64,000 bases of DNA, taken from positions 46,850 to 110,849 of the forward strand of contig CAWGCL010000003.1 of assembly GCA_963820995.1 (NCBI GenBank). The letters run 5' to 3'. Made by a program: the position numbers and the translations under genes. The stretch is from JAGTVG01 sp963820995 (GTDB lineage: Bacteria > Bacteroidota > Bacteroidia > Cytophagales > Cyclobacteriaceae). Below, in pieces: positions 1-10,090 of the stretch; the stretch's first letter is position 1, and every line of letters starts with the position of its first letter. The notes under the pieces are model-generated. The model was not told where the DNA came from, made no database searches, and saw only the letters and a program-made list of their open reading frames with translations.

Positions 1-646
1 TAAGCACGGATAATTATGACAGAACAAAATTCGGGAATCGGCTAGAATGATACTATCTACTTTAGTAGTAAAAAAGTAGAAAATACTACTATGGAGTTCA
101 CTAAAATTGTTATAAAATAGTCAATTGAAGATTTTTGATTAATTGTTGATCTAGATAATTGTAATTTTCTATTACTGATTAGGTTCCCTTTATTATTAAA
201 AGATAAAATCATAAAATTTTATCTTTCTGCAGGATCAGAGCATAATATTCTATATTTCCATCCCATTTCGATTTAACCCAAGATACCGAAGTCCATATGA
301 GTTCTTCGAACCCGAACTATATGGGTAGTATCCCAATAATAATTGTTTTAGTGCCAGACCATTTGGGATATTCCTTTTCTTCAGCCAATTGAGAAGGCTG
401 ATACAAATAATTCCTATGAAAAATGCCATCAATAACGGATTGATTATGGATTTTGCATACATCCTGCCTGCAATGATGATTTATGATGTATTTAGGGATT
501 ATGAATATATTAGAAAACTTGAGATTCTTATAGCCTTACACTCCTTAGTGGCAGAAATAATGAGTCCTATAATCACTTCGGATTTTTTTGAATTAATACC
601 ATTGTATAATCCAATAAATAAATGTACGGCAATAAGGAGTGGCTAA
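1..646. other. Left edge, no confident gene
   Basis: AT-rich stretch downstream of the minus-strand regulator gene that ends at 647. Two small overlapping open frames exist on opposite strands (250-462 minus, 70 codons; 389-646 plus, 85 codons). The minus frame encodes a hydrophobic stretch and a second hydrophobic minus-strand frame lies upstream of it, so a decayed small membrane-protein gene is possible. Neither matches a family I recognise and they overlap each other. No RNA gene or clear terminator was seen. Confidence 0.4.
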
Positions 647-3600
647 TTATTTATGATCGATGATACCTAGCTCTTTTGCCTTTTGTACCATAATGATCCG
701 GCTGCTGACATCCAGTTTTTTGAAGATATTATAAATATGTTTCTTAATGGTCACTTCCTCTACATACAATTTTCTTGCTATTTCTTTATTGCGATAACCC
801 TGGGCGACAAAATCGATGATTTCCAGTTCCCGAATGGAAATGGTCTCATGGCTCGTATTTTGATATTGTTTGGCAGGGCTTATCTGAGTTGGGAGTGGGC
901 TGACAAATTTATTTGATTTTTGGTTGTTGATCAGCGCAGTTACATTATCGACGAAACTATCATCCCATTCATTACTTCGTATTTTTTTCAATAATATTGA
1001 CATTTCGGGCCCTGCTTCAATAAATGGTCTGATCCAGCCCAATGATTTGGCTAGTGTTACCGCCTTTCCCAGCAAAATCATAGCTTCATCAAACTGTTTT
1101 TGTTTTTCAAAAGCAAGCGACAGTAATATTTTGATTTCAATGGTTTGATATACCAGATTAGAGGAGTCTGCCAATTCTACAAGCTCTTGCAGAAGTTCTA
1201 CGGCCCGTTTCAGGCTTTCCGTGGTCCCTTTGGCAATTAACACTTTAGCCTTGGTGATCCAAGGCACCTCCAGCCAGAAAAACATACCTGCAAAAGTAGG
1301 CTTTTCAGTAAATTCTTCCGCCCATGATAAAGCAGTATCCAGGTCATTCTGAAGCAATGCGATGCGTGCCTTGGCCGAATTGGCTATCAATAGATCAACT
1401 GGATCACCGGTCTCTGAAACAAATTCCATTAGTTCATTGATGGAATTCTTTGCATCTTCCTGCTGGTTATTGAAATGCTGGATTAAAGCTACCGATGCCA
1501 TGGCATCTAGAACAACACGTAAATCAATACTATAACGGCTTTCTATTGCTTTTTTGAATTGAAGCAATGCATCATCCAGGTTAAACATTTGTAAGTTGGC
1601 CGAGGCCTGCGAAAAATGGCTCCAGGCGATGAAATAGGCCGCCTTACTTTTGGTAGAATGGATTTGCCATTGGCGTGCTACTTCCCTGGCCTTTGGTAAG
1701 TTGCCGGATAACAGGTGTACAAAGACCAGGCTGCCAAAGGTATAGGCCAGGGGATACCCACCACCAATTCCTAACATTTTTATCTCTTTTTGCAGATCCT
1801 GTATTTGAGAATTCCCGGCACCACTCCTTTGGAGCGCCATATTAAGGATAAGTTCGGCATTACACCTGACATGAACTGGCAATGTATCTTCAAGGTTTAA
1901 AGCATGCTTCAGCATTTTGATGCTTTCGCCTGTATCACCCATCCAATAAAGGAAATTCCCTTGAAAAAAATTGATCTCTGCGAGTATCTGCGGATCAGTT
2001 GTTTTTTCATCAATAAGGGCCATGGCTTTTTCAAGCAGGGCCGGAATCTTTTCCAGATGGAATTGACCAAATGCATACCATGCCTGGATCAATAACAAAG
2101 CCGGATGATTCTCTTTTGCCGATACTGGTAATTTCTTCAGCCAAGTGTCAACATGGGAAACGCCTTTTAGGAATTCGGTATGTGCGTGTTTTTCAACCAG
2201 GTTTGCTGCAGATACTTCATTCCCGGCCAGGAGGTAATGCTCAATGGATTCGTCTATAAAACCTTCCATTTCAAACCAACGGGCCACCTTGAAGTGTATT
2301 TCTGAATACTCTGTTTCATTGTATCGTTTCATTAATTGATTGGACAACAATTCCTGAAATAAATGATGATACCTGAACCACACACCCTCCGTATCCAGTG
2401 GAATAACAAACAGGTTGGTTTGTATTAAGTGACGGATAAACTTATCTCCATTTACCTCAGCGGGTGAGTTATCTTTGTCAGATGTAATAAGCGTATCAAT
2501 AAGATTTTCTGAAAATCTATCCAAAACTGATGTTTTCAGTAGCATCTCCTGAATTTCCGCATTTTGGGAGCTTAGGACTTCTTCCACTAAAAATTCTGAT
2601 ACCATTTGTAAGTCACCCCTTAAATTCTCAAAGATATTATCCATATCTTTAAGGTTCTTTAGTGTCAGGGATGCCAGCCTTAACCCAATAATCCAGCCCT
2701 CCGTTTTTTCATGAAGTGAACGTGCCGTTTTTTCATCAAGAGTGAAATCCTTCCATTTCTGAAAAAGTGAAATTATATCAGATTTTGAAAAAGCCAGCTC
2801 TTGCATTCGTACCTCATTTATCCGGTTGTTTAATCTCAATGTATTTATGGGCAGGGGAGGATCCCGTCGCGTGATCAGAACAAGATGCAGGCATTCAGGG
2901 GGGAATTGTAAAATTTCTTTGATCAGATAATGAATTTCTTCGTTACGGATCTTGTAGAAATCATCAAATACCAGAACAAAATTCTGATCAATCTGATCAA
3001 GTTCATTGATCAGGGTGTGTGAAATTACTTTGTAGGGAGGTATATCTATTGCGTTTAAGACATTGGAAATCTTTTTGAGTGATCCCGGGAAGATTTTTTC
3101 CATGGCCGCCTGAAAATAAAGAAGAAAAACACGAAGATCATTGTGTTCTTCATCCAGCGAAATCCAGGCATGAGGGGTATGGATCTGCTCCATCCATTGG
3201 CTGATCAACACGCTTTTGCCGAAACCTGCGGGAGCGGAAATAAGAGATAAGGGTTTGTCAATATTCTCTTCTAAAAAGTTGATTATGTCCTCACGCATGA
3301 CATAATCATCCATCATTGGTGGCCTGTGCATTTTGGTCTGGAGGAGGGCACTGCTATGTATATCTGCTCCATCAACTTCTTGCATATCTTTTTCCAGGGC
3401 CACACTTGTGATAGAGGAACTCAGGTACATATTACCCTGGGAAATCTTGGTAATAGCCGTCAACAATTCATCGGGAACACTGTCTTTAAGTACATATCCG
3501 GATGCGCCGGCTTCAAGCATAGCCTTTACAAATCGTTTACCTGAGTGTATGGAAAGTGCCATCACTTTGCAATTTGGCTGATCCATAGAAAGGATCTGTT

Positions 3601-3802
3601 TAGTCGCTTCTATACCATCGATGTCGGGCATGGAAATATCCATAATGACAATGTCTGGATGCAGTTTCTTTGCCATATTGATCGCTTCTTCGCCGTCTTT
3701 TGCTTCCCCTAGAATCTGAATTTCATGGTCCTTTTCAAGAATTGAACGAATTCCGGCACGGAAAACTGGATGATCATCTGCTATTAATACTTTTATCGCC
3801 AT
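647..3802 (-). CDS. Receiver-STAND ATPase-TPR-LuxR response regulator
   Basis: A 1051-residue transcription regulator, far longer than a NarL-type response regulator (about 210) and with a domain order that joins two families. Residues 1-122 are a receiver domain: acidic D9/D10, phospho-acceptor D55 in MDISMPD, S84, and K106 in YVLKD. Residues about 160-400 resemble the MalT/LuxR STAND ATPase, with Walker A APAGFGKS (190-197) and a Walker B-like FVLVFDDF. A long helical, TPR-like region follows (about 500-960), then a LuxR-type HTH (about 985-1045). It probably couples phosphorylation by the adjacent kinase to ATP-dependent oligomerisation and DNA binding. The ATG overlaps the kinase stop in TAATG, so the pair is translationally coupled. 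The ligand of the STAND/TPR part and the target genes are unknown. Domain calls are strong; signalling logic is inferred. Confidence 0.93.
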   Translation of the reverse strand: MAIKVLIADDHPVFRAGIRSILEKDHEIQILGEAKDGEEAINMAKKLHPDIVIMDISMPDIDGIEATKQILSMDQPNCKVMALSIHSGKRFVKAMLEAGASGYVLKDSVPDELLTAITKISQGNMYLSSSITSVALEKDMQEVDGADIHSSALLQTKMHRPPMMDDYVMREDIINFLEENIDKPLSLISAPAGFGKSVLISQWMEQIHTPHAWISLDEEHNDLRVFLLYFQAAMEKIFPGSLKKISNVLNAIDIPPYKVISHTLINELDQIDQNFVLVFDDFYKIRNEEIHYLIKEILQFPPECLHLVLITRRDPPLPINTLRLNNRINEVRMQELAFSKSDIISLFQKWKDFTLDEKTARSLHEKTEGWIIGLRLASLTLKNLKDMDNIFENLRGDLQMVSEFLVEEVLSSQNAEIQEMLLKTSVLDRFSENLIDTLITSDKDNSPAEVNGDKFIRHLIQTNLFVIPLDTEGVWFRYHHLFQELLSNQLMKRYNETEYSEIHFKVARWFEMEGFIDESIEHYLLAGNEVSAANLVEKHAHTEFLKGVSHVDTWLKKLPVSAKENHPALLLIQAWYAFGQFHLEKIPALLEKAMALIDEKTTDPQILAEINFFQGNFLYWMGDTGESIKMLKHALNLEDTLPVHVRCNAELILNMALQRSGAGNSQIQDLQKEIKMLGIGGGYPLAYTFGSLVFVHLLSGNLPKAREVARQWQIHSTKSKAAYFIAWSHFSQASANLQMFNLDDALLQFKKAIESRYSIDLRVVLDAMASVALIQHFNNQQEDAKNSINELMEFVSETGDPVDLLIANSAKARIALLQNDLDTALSWAEEFTEKPTFAGMFFWLEVPWITKAKVLIAKGTTESLKRAVELLQELVELADSSNLVYQTIEIKILLSLAFEKQKQFDEAMILLGKAVTLAKSLGWIRPFIEAGPEMSILLKKIRSNEWDDSFVDNVTALINNQKSNKFVSPLPTQISPAKQYQNTSHETISIRELEIIDFVAQGYRNKEIARKLYVEEVTIKKHIYNIFKKLDVSSRIIMVQKAKELGIIDHK

Positions 3803-5661
3803 TATTTTTTATCCGTTAAGGGAAGCATTAAATCTATTACTGTTCCTTTTCCGGGAGAAGAATCAATTTGTACGGATCCGCCCAGATCCTCCATTTTCTC
3901 CAGGATACTGAACAATCCAAAACCAGTATGTTTTAATCGCAGTATTTCAGGATCGTAGTTAAAACCAATCCCATTATCTTTCACGCTTATTTTAAGGGTA
4001 TCATTTATTTTTCGTATATCCAAATTTACATGAGTAGCCTCAGCATGCTTGACGATATTGATCAATAGTTCACGTATGATCCGGAAAAGTAAAACCGGAA
4101 GGTTGTCATTCATAGGTAATATGCGTTCATCACCAGTAAGTTTAATATTGATTCCATATTTATTTTCAATTTCTTCTTCTGACCAATCTGCAATGGCTGC
4201 TACCAATCCAATTTCCTTTAATTGGGGAGGACTCAGATCAAAAATGACACTTCGTGTTGCCTGTATCGCCTGGAGGATACTCTGGGATATGTTTTTTGTT
4301 TTATCAAGGATCTCTTTTTTATCCATTGAATCATTGAAGAGGCTTAATTGAATCCTGGAGGATGCCAGTAATTGTCCGACGTGATCATGCAGGTCAGTAG
4401 CAATCTGCCTGCGCTGTTTTTCTTCGGACAGGGTAAGTTCAGTAGCCAGGTCTTTAAGCCTTTGCTGATAGGCCAGAATTTTTTTCTCTGCACGTTTTCG
4501 ATCTGTAATATCTCTGGCTATACAGTATATCATCCCTTTTTCTGGTAATGATGTGGCTGTCCAGGAAAAAGACTTGATTGAACCATTTTTATGAATATAT
4601 CTGTTTTCAAAATCGAAGGTTTTGTAACCTTCCGATAATTTTCCCATCTCCGCAACAGTATTTTGCTGATCATCAGGATGAATGAAATTCAGAAAAGGTT
4701 TAGCCATCAACTCATCGATCGAATATCCCAGTGAATTTTCCCAGGCAGGATTTATTTGTTTGAAAAATCCTTCAAAATCCGCAATAGCAATTAAATCACT
4801 GGATAAGTTGAAGAGCCGGTTTCTTTCTTCTTCCGCTTTAATCCGGTCGGTGATATCTGTCCCGAAGGAAAGAATTCCAATGATGTCATCTCCCTCCCTT
4901 ATTTCACTATTGGACCAGGAGATAATACGTTCTTCTCCACTTTTTGTCAGGATTGGATTCTCAAAAAATTCTGGAATTCGATCCTTCATAGTCCGGTAAA
5001 ACTCTTCATGAACCCGGGGATATTTGACCCTTGGAACAAGGGTATCAAACCAATCTTTGTTTTGAAGTTCCTTGAGTGTGTAACCTGTCAGGCGTTCTGC
5101 GGCCGGATTGAAAAGATTAATTTTTCCGTCTTTATGCAGCCCAATGATCATCATATTAGAAGATTGTATGAGGGTATCATTAAAAATGCGTGATTTTTCT
5201 AGCGCTTTTTCTGCCTTCTTACGGGCCGTTATTTCTTCACTCATGAATGCAACATGTGTTACTCTGCCCATGTTGTCTTTGATCGGAAATCCCCGGGTTT
5301 TAATCCAGCACTTTCTTGAAACAGGATTCTTAAAATCCAATGTTTTAAGGGTGTCAATACCATTGTATTCATACTCGGGAAAGTCAACAATTTCTCCTCT
5401 AAAAGACTTTTTTATATAAGGCATGAGGCCAATCTTTTCAGCTTGAGCATCCTGTAGGACATTATATTTTTCATATAATTCGGTCAGTACATCCTTGTTG
5501 AGGGCATAGAGCTTTGCATAAGCATCATTGGATTGGAAGAGCTTCCCGTCAAGTGAGTGGATCTGAATGCTGACAGGTGATTGTTCCATCAGGTTTCGAA
5601 AACTCTCCTCAACCTTTCGTATCATATTTCCAACTTTCTTGTCTTTTGTATTTGTCGCCAT
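3802..5661 (-). CDS. Three-PAS NarL/DegS-type sensor histidine kinase
   Basis: A 619-residue cytoplasmic-looking sensor kinase with no obvious signal peptide or transmembrane helix. Three PAS domains occupy roughly residues 20-145, 155-275 and 285-395, with PAC-like ends (for example SFGTDITDRIKAEEE). A HisKA_3 dimerisation box follows with RRQIATDLHDHVGQLLASS, whose HD pair holds the phospho-accepting His. The C-terminal HATPase shows the N box (ELLINIVKHAEA), G1 (VKDNGIGF) and G2 (GFGLFSI, PGKGT). It should autophosphorylate and phosphorylate the receiver encoded immediately downstream, which overlaps it by one base. PAS domains could bind a small ligand, haem or flavin; no residue decides which. 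Absence of membrane segments suggests an internal cue. Confident as kinase; stimulus unknown. Confidence 0.94.
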   Translation of the reverse strand: MATNTKDKKVGNMIRKVEESFRNLMEQSPVSIQIHSLDGKLFQSNDAYAKLYALNKDVLTELYEKYNVLQDAQAEKIGLMPYIKKSFRGEIVDFPEYEYNGIDTLKTLDFKNPVSRKCWIKTRGFPIKDNMGRVTHVAFMSEEITARKKAEKALEKSRIFNDTLIQSSNMMIIGLHKDGKINLFNPAAERLTGYTLKELQNKDWFDTLVPRVKYPRVHEEFYRTMKDRIPEFFENPILTKSGEERIISWSNSEIREGDDIIGILSFGTDITDRIKAEEERNRLFNLSSDLIAIADFEGFFKQINPAWENSLGYSIDELMAKPFLNFIHPDDQQNTVAEMGKLSEGYKTFDFENRYIHKNGSIKSFSWTATSLPEKGMIYCIARDITDRKRAEKKILAYQQRLKDLATELTLSEEKQRRQIATDLHDHVGQLLASSRIQLSLFNDSMDKKEILDKTKNISQSILQAIQATRSVIFDLSPPQLKEIGLVAAIADWSEEEIENKYGINIKLTGDERILPMNDNLPVLLFRIIRELLINIVKHAEATHVNLDIRKINDTLKISVKDNGIGFNYDPEILRLKHTGFGLFSILEKMEDLGGSVQIDSSPGKGTVIDLMLPLTDKK

Positions 5662-6028
5662 CCTGATCTGATTTTTTATCAGGTTATTAAAGGTTCAAAC
5701 GTAAAGGTTTTTCAGTGAAAAAATAATTTCTATTAAAGTCATCCTTCAAATAAGACCTAAATGTAGTGTTAAAATTTAAATATTAATAATGAGTACTAAG
5801 TGAATTCAGATTATTATGATTGCGCGAGTGGAATGATTTTAACAAGCCAACATTGATTTCGAACTCCTTGTGTACATCAATCATAACTGATTATTGAATA
5901 AACATTTTGGAAAGGAGATCACTTAAGGATCTACCTCCGGATAAAAAATTTGAGGATAAACAAAAGTCTGGGAAATCGGTTTTATTATTGTAAATTACAT
6001 GTTGAAGTAAAACGGAAATAATAATCCT
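5662..6028. other. Divergent intergenic region
   Basis: 367 bases between the kinase (minus) and the fasciclin lipoprotein (plus), so it should carry promoters for both. One start-proximal TAnnTTTG element is visible for the kinase (5696-5703). Nothing resembling a small gene or structured RNA was recognised in the remainder. Confidence 0.5.
5696..5703 (-). promoter_or_regulatory. Candidate -7 element for the sensor kinase operon
   Basis: On the minus strand the bases read TACGTTTG, an exact match to the Bacteroidota -7 consensus TAnnTTTG, 35 bases upstream of the kinase start. No well-spaced -33 TTG is visible, so this rests on the -7 element and position alone. Confidence 0.35.
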
Positions 6029-7006
6029 GTGACCAATATCCTTCCTTTCAGATATTTTATTCCGGTAGTTTTGGTGTTCATTACATCCTGCATTCCGCCT
6101 GTCCAGGGACCGCCACCTGATCCAAGATCATTTGACCAGCCGGATACGGATCTTCTTGATCTGGGAGGGTCACTTCCTTATTTCGAAGATTTCATGTACG
6201 CACTCCAAAAAACGCATTTAAGCTACCTGATGGAAGAAAATGGACCTTACACTGTTTTTGCACCGGTTCAGGCTTCTTTTTCGATATTCCGCGCTGAAAA
6301 CATGATCCTTCATCTGGATGAATTTCCTGAGGATAAATTGGCTGATATTCTTCTCTATCATTTTATACATGGTGATTGGACTCTGGCTGATTTACCACCA
6401 GGTTATCATGCTACACTTTTGCGGGAGAGGACAACGGGCAATCCTATTGATCTTTACATAGAAAAGAATGATATTTTTCGTATTAATGGATTGAACACGA
6501 TTGATGAACCAGATCTGGCAACGATAAATGGCTATATTCACAGTATCAATTCAATATTGAAAATTCCTTCTATGCTTGATCACCTTTCAAATAACAAAGA
6601 ATTCTCCATGATTATTGAACTTCTTGAAAGGAATGATCTCGATCCGGATCTATTAGATCATTTAACAAATGGGGATCCTGTAACGTTTCTTGCTCCTGCA
6701 GACAAAGCCATAGAATCTTTCCTGGGAGCACATCCAAATTGGCAGACGGTTGATGATATACCATCGGATTCGCTAAATGATATCCTCAGAAATCATCTGA
6801 TCATTAATCGCAATATTGTATTAAATAATATAAAGAATGACCTGATTCTGACTTCAGAATACGGTCAGGAGTTTACTGTTCATATTGATTATCCTGAATG
6901 GTCAGTCCTGGGGGCATCGAAAAAGCTGGCTACTTTGTCTACTCGGGATATCCAGGCGATTAATGGCATCATTCACCAGGTAGACCGGGTTCTATTACCT
7001 GAATAA
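6029..7006 (+). CDS. Fasciclin (FAS1) domain lipoprotein
   Basis: A 325-residue secreted lipoprotein. The N-terminus is hydrophobic and ends in a lipobox (FITSC, lipid Cys near residue 21), followed by a Pro-rich linker. Two FAS1 domains follow: about residues 45-180, with YTVFAPVQASF and INGYIHSINSILKIP, and about 185-325, with TFLAPADKAIESF and INGIIHQVDRVLLP. FAS1 domains mediate adhesion or matrix binding; the protein is probably anchored in the outer membrane. The start codon is GTG at 6029; no better ATG precedes the signal peptide. It stands alone, convergent with the barrel-protein gene. The ligand is unknown. Confidence 0.9.
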   Translation: MTNILPFRYFIPVVLVFITSCIPPVQGPPPDPRSFDQPDTDLLDLGGSLPYFEDFMYALQKTHLSYLMEENGPYTVFAPVQASFSIFRAENMILHLDEFPEDKLADILLYHFIHGDWTLADLPPGYHATLLRERTTGNPIDLYIEKNDIFRINGLNTIDEPDLATINGYIHSINSILKIPSMLDHLSNNKEFSMIIELLERNDLDPDLLDHLTNGDPVTFLAPADKAIESFLGAHPNWQTVDDIPSDSLNDILRNHLIINRNIVLNNIKNDLILTSEYGQEFTVHIDYPEWSVLGASKKLATLSTRDIQAINGIIHQVDRVLLPE

Positions 7007-7018
7007 AACGATCTTAAA

Positions 7019-7035
7019 CCTGGTTTTGAACCAGG
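7019..7035. terminator. Hairpin after the fasciclin gene
   Basis: A perfect 7-bp stem (CCTGGTT / AACCAGG) with a TTG loop lies 13 bases past the fasciclin stop, in a convergent gap. No good U-tract follows on either strand, so termination is only a candidate role. Confidence 0.35.
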
Positions 7036-7158
7036 ATCATTTCACAAAAGATCAAATGCAAGCGAAATTTGTAAAATGACGATCTAAATATCTTAAAGAT
7101 AAAATTAATCATATCCATAAATTAATTCCAGCTGAAGATAGACGCTACAAAACTATTC

Positions 7159-7764
7159 CTAAAACAATATTCCCGCACTCAATTGAAAGGTATGCGTATT
7201 TGTCCGAATATTGCTTTTATAGCCATTAGTAATACCGATGGTATAATTCAGGTCAAAATTAAACATGGCCACATCAAACTGCGTCCCGAATCTTGCGCCG
7301 AGATTATAAAAATTAAGATCCGCCTCCTTTGGTTTGAATGTGCCCTCTTCACCAAATACATTATACCTCCCTTTTATGCTGAAACGGTTATTGAGCCCGC
7401 CATATAAAAACCATTTAAAAACAGGTGTCTTTACCGGGATATATCCAATCATCATGGGAACTTCCAATGACCTCATCTGAATATTGAAGGTTCCGTCAAA
7501 ATCAAGATCGGAACTGTCAGTAAGAGAAAGTGTTATGCCGTAATCAACGAATGTCAAGCCCGTTTCAATAAAAGCCTTTCTTTTATAAACCCTGAAGCTG
7601 CCGCCCACCTGCCAGCCTACCAATACGTCGGAATCTACTTCTTCCAACTTGTATACAAATTGAGCTGTATTGATCCCACCGAAGAATTTGATGTTCATTT
7701 TTGGTTGTTGAGCCGAAGCCAGCATTGGGAAAATTAAGATGATTGCAAATAGTAATTTTTTCAT
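7159..7764 (-). CDS. PorT-like outer membrane beta-barrel protein
   Basis: A 201-residue protein with a classic Sec signal peptide (MKKLLFAIILIFPMLASAQ) followed by alternating amphipathic strands typical of the Bacteroidota outer-membrane beta-barrel (PorT/OMP_b-brl_2) group: an NIKFFGGINTAQF opening strand, GGSFRVYKRKAFIETGLTF, and a closing strand ending in FQLSAGILF. The terminal aromatic fits barrel-assembly recognition. It starts 12 bases after the sulfatase stop and is probably co-transcribed with it. No transport function can be assigned; a small structural barrel is likeliest. Confidence 0.82.
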   Translation of the reverse strand: MKKLLFAIILIFPMLASAQQPKMNIKFFGGINTAQFVYKLEEVDSDVLVGWQVGGSFRVYKRKAFIETGLTFVDYGITLSLTDSSDLDFDGTFNIQMRSLEVPMMIGYIPVKTPVFKWFLYGGLNNRFSIKGRYNVFGEEGTFKPKEADLNFYNLGARFGTQFDVAMFNFDLNYTIGITNGYKSNIRTNTHTFQLSAGILF

Positions 7765-7776
7765 GATTCTTTAGGT

Positions 7777-9396
7777 TTAGGCCGGGAAGAGGTATTCTTT
7801 TCCATTGAGAACAAATTTTTTATCCATAATGCGTGGCCACATGGGCTTATCCGGCAATTTATCTTTTTGCCATTTCTCATGCGTTGCCCTTAACTCTTCA
7901 TAGAGCCCGGGCATTTGTTCTTTCAGATTGATTTCCTCTGATTTGTCTTTCTTCAAATCATACAGTTCCGCCCAACCATCCCGGGCACTCAGGATCAATT
8001 TGTAATCTCCACTTCGCACAGCCCAGATATGATCAGCCCGCCAGAATAGATGTTTGTGGGGTCGTTCTTTATTTTTTCCTGTAACAAAAGGCATTAGGTC
8101 CACCCCGTCATATTCCCGGTCCTGGGGAAGATTACCTCCTGCATTGATCACTGATGTTACGAAAATATCAGCGGAGGAGACCGGATATTCATAGAGTGTC
8201 CCGGCCGGTATCTTACCTTTCCACTTCATCATGAAGGGCACATTAATGCCTCCTTCAAATTGTGTGAGTTTTCCCCCTTTCAGGGGGCCGTTATCTGTAG
8301 CATGCGTATAGGAAGCGCCTCCGTTATCGCTGAGTAAATAAATAATGGTATTCTCTTCCAGGCCAAGGTCCTTGATCTTCTGATGGATACTGCCGATGGC
8401 ATCGTCCAGGGCAGAAATCATGGCATAATAAACACGCTTGTTGTCATCCTCGACATGCTCATACATGCAATAGTAATCTACCGGTGCCTGAAAGGGAATA
8501 TGGGGTGCGGAAAAAGTACAATAGAGGAAGAAGGGTTTTTCCTGATTTTTTTCAATAAAATCAATGGCCTTATCCCTGAAAGCGAAAGTCAGGTATTGTT
8601 CCTCCTCGATCTCTTCACCCATTTCCATTATGGCCGCTTCGCCATGCCGGCCCATATTCCATTGATATTGAGTGCTAAACGACTGATGTTCATAGTTGAT
8701 TACATGACTCCAGTTCCGTTCCGGAGTATAAAGCGAAGAAGCTCCGTAAAAGCCATATTGATAATCGAATCCACGTTTCATGGGAAGGTTGTGTTTGGAT
8801 ATACCGAGATGCCATTTGCCGGTAATCCCTGTAGCGTAACCCATTCTTTTAAACATTTCGGCTAATGTGATCTCGGTTGGAGGAACCCCTTGTTTGTGTA
8901 CCTGCCATTCTGACGGAAATGCCGGTTTTGATTCCACAACGAAGTCACCAGTATTTACTAAATATTTACCTGAGAGGTATTCAATCATGTTGGTTGGATA
9001 AAACTCCATTACCTGGGTTTCGAAACCATACCGGTTTTGTACCCTGCCCGTCAGGATGCCGGCACGGGAAGGGGCACAGGTAGGTGCCGTTACATATCCC
9101 TCATCGAAAATCACGCCTTCATAACCCAGGCGGTCAATATTTGGAGTCGAGATGTGATCAACACCATAGGCTGAAACTTCGTATTTTCCAAGATCATCAG
9201 CAAGCAGGATGATGACATTTGGTGGTTTCTGATCGCGTTCGGCAGATTCCTTTTCTGCCAGGAAGCTTTCCTTGCCCTTTTTCATGTCTTTGTCCCATTT
9301 AATCCTCCATTTCATTCGGGTAACGGATAGGGGGTAACAACCGATGAATAGGAACACAAGAGTAAATAAAAATAAGGTAGTTTTTTTCATTGCCAT
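7777..9396 (-). CDS. Formylglycine-dependent sulfatase, lipoprotein
   Basis: A 539-residue type I sulfatase of the alkaline phosphatase superfamily. It has a lipoprotein signal (FLFIGC, Cys20), then PNVIILLADDLG with metal-binding Asp residues and the sulfatase signature TCAPSR, whose Cys107 would be oxidised to formylglycine by a maturase encoded elsewhere. Further family motifs are GYATGITGKWHLG and YLLSDNGGA. The C-terminal part (GDYKLILSARDGWAELYDL) is the usual small subdomain. It should hydrolyse sulfate esters, probably on a carbohydrate, at the cell surface or in the periplasm. Substrate specificity cannot be read from sequence. Co-directional with the downstream barrel protein. Confidence 0.93.
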   Translation of the reverse strand: MAMKKTTLFLFTLVFLFIGCYPLSVTRMKWRIKWDKDMKKGKESFLAEKESAERDQKPPNVIILLADDLGKYEVSAYGVDHISTPNIDRLGYEGVIFDEGYVTAPTCAPSRAGILTGRVQNRYGFETQVMEFYPTNMIEYLSGKYLVNTGDFVVESKPAFPSEWQVHKQGVPPTEITLAEMFKRMGYATGITGKWHLGISKHNLPMKRGFDYQYGFYGASSLYTPERNWSHVINYEHQSFSTQYQWNMGRHGEAAIMEMGEEIEEEQYLTFAFRDKAIDFIEKNQEKPFFLYCTFSAPHIPFQAPVDYYCMYEHVEDDNKRVYYAMISALDDAIGSIHQKIKDLGLEENTIIYLLSDNGGASYTHATDNGPLKGGKLTQFEGGINVPFMMKWKGKIPAGTLYEYPVSSADIFVTSVINAGGNLPQDREYDGVDLMPFVTGKNKERPHKHLFWRADHIWAVRSGDYKLILSARDGWAELYDLKKDKSEEINLKEQMPGLYEELRATHEKWQKDKLPDKPMWPRIMDKKFVLNGKEYLFPA

Positions 9397-9602
9397 GATT
9401 CTTGAATTTTGGGATCGAAAATTAATATAAAATCAACACTATAGCTATAATATTGTTCAAATTTCATTGAATATTAGAATGAATAAAAAGGTGGATTGAT
9501 CAACAGATAATAGAATAATATAGGTTTTATAAGTATAATCTTTAAAAATATAAAATCTTATAAAAAAACGCATAACGAAAATGCAAATCTTGGCTGGCAG
9601 GT

Positions 9603-9950
9603 TCAACTTTCTAATTCTTTCTTTAACCCGGCGGGCAGTTTACTATACACAAGATCGTAGGATTTTTGTATATACTTTTTCCATTCTAAAAAGCTTAAAA
9701 GATTGATATTCTCCAGCTGTACCCATTTATATCGGGCAAGGTATGGAGCTGGTATGAATCCTTTCCGTTCACATAATATATCAAAATCTTCTTCTGTTGT
9801 TTTGAAAGAGGCAGATTGAGGCAGGCTGTCAGGAGAGGTAATTAAGTATATTTTATTTCCAACATTAAAACACAAATGATCTTCCCATTTAATATCTTCA
9901 GTGGTTCCTTTAAGATCATTACAAATTTTTTGAAGGTCTTCAATGGTCAT
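9603..9950 (-). CDS. MmcQ/YjbR family protein
   Basis: A 115-residue cytoplasmic protein of the MmcQ/YjbR (CyaY-like fold) group, which usually runs 110-125 residues. Recognisable are the N-terminal MTIEDLQKICNDLKG, then WEDHLCFNVGNKIYLI, SASFKTTEEDF and APYLARYKWVQLE, matching the double-wing fold. Members were named DNA-binding proteins, but their function is not established. The start is the ATG directly before the conserved first helix. It is isolated, with AT-rich gaps on both sides. Confidence 0.85.
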   Translation of the reverse strand: MTIEDLQKICNDLKGTTEDIKWEDHLCFNVGNKIYLITSPDSLPQSASFKTTEEDFDILCERKGFIPAPYLARYKWVQLENINLLSFLEWKKYIQKSYDLVYSKLPAGLKKELES

Positions 9951-10090
9951 TCGGGTAAAATTTGATAATCAATTTCGAAGATATATATTTTTAAGGAATT
10001 TGAAACTGACCGTTTTGGAGATGTAATAATCAATTTCAGGTTTCCTGAAAGGCGATCCTTTGAATTCCGGATAAATTGGAATTTATGGAT

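Noticed and set aside
250..646. Two overlapping small frames on opposite strands near the left edge
   Set aside because: They overlap each other, match no family I know and have only weak coding character. A decayed membrane-protein gene on the minus strand cannot be excluded.
8383..8865. Long antisense frame within the first sulfatase
   Set aside because: The sulfatase frame carries conserved catalytic motifs, so the antisense frame is a shadow.
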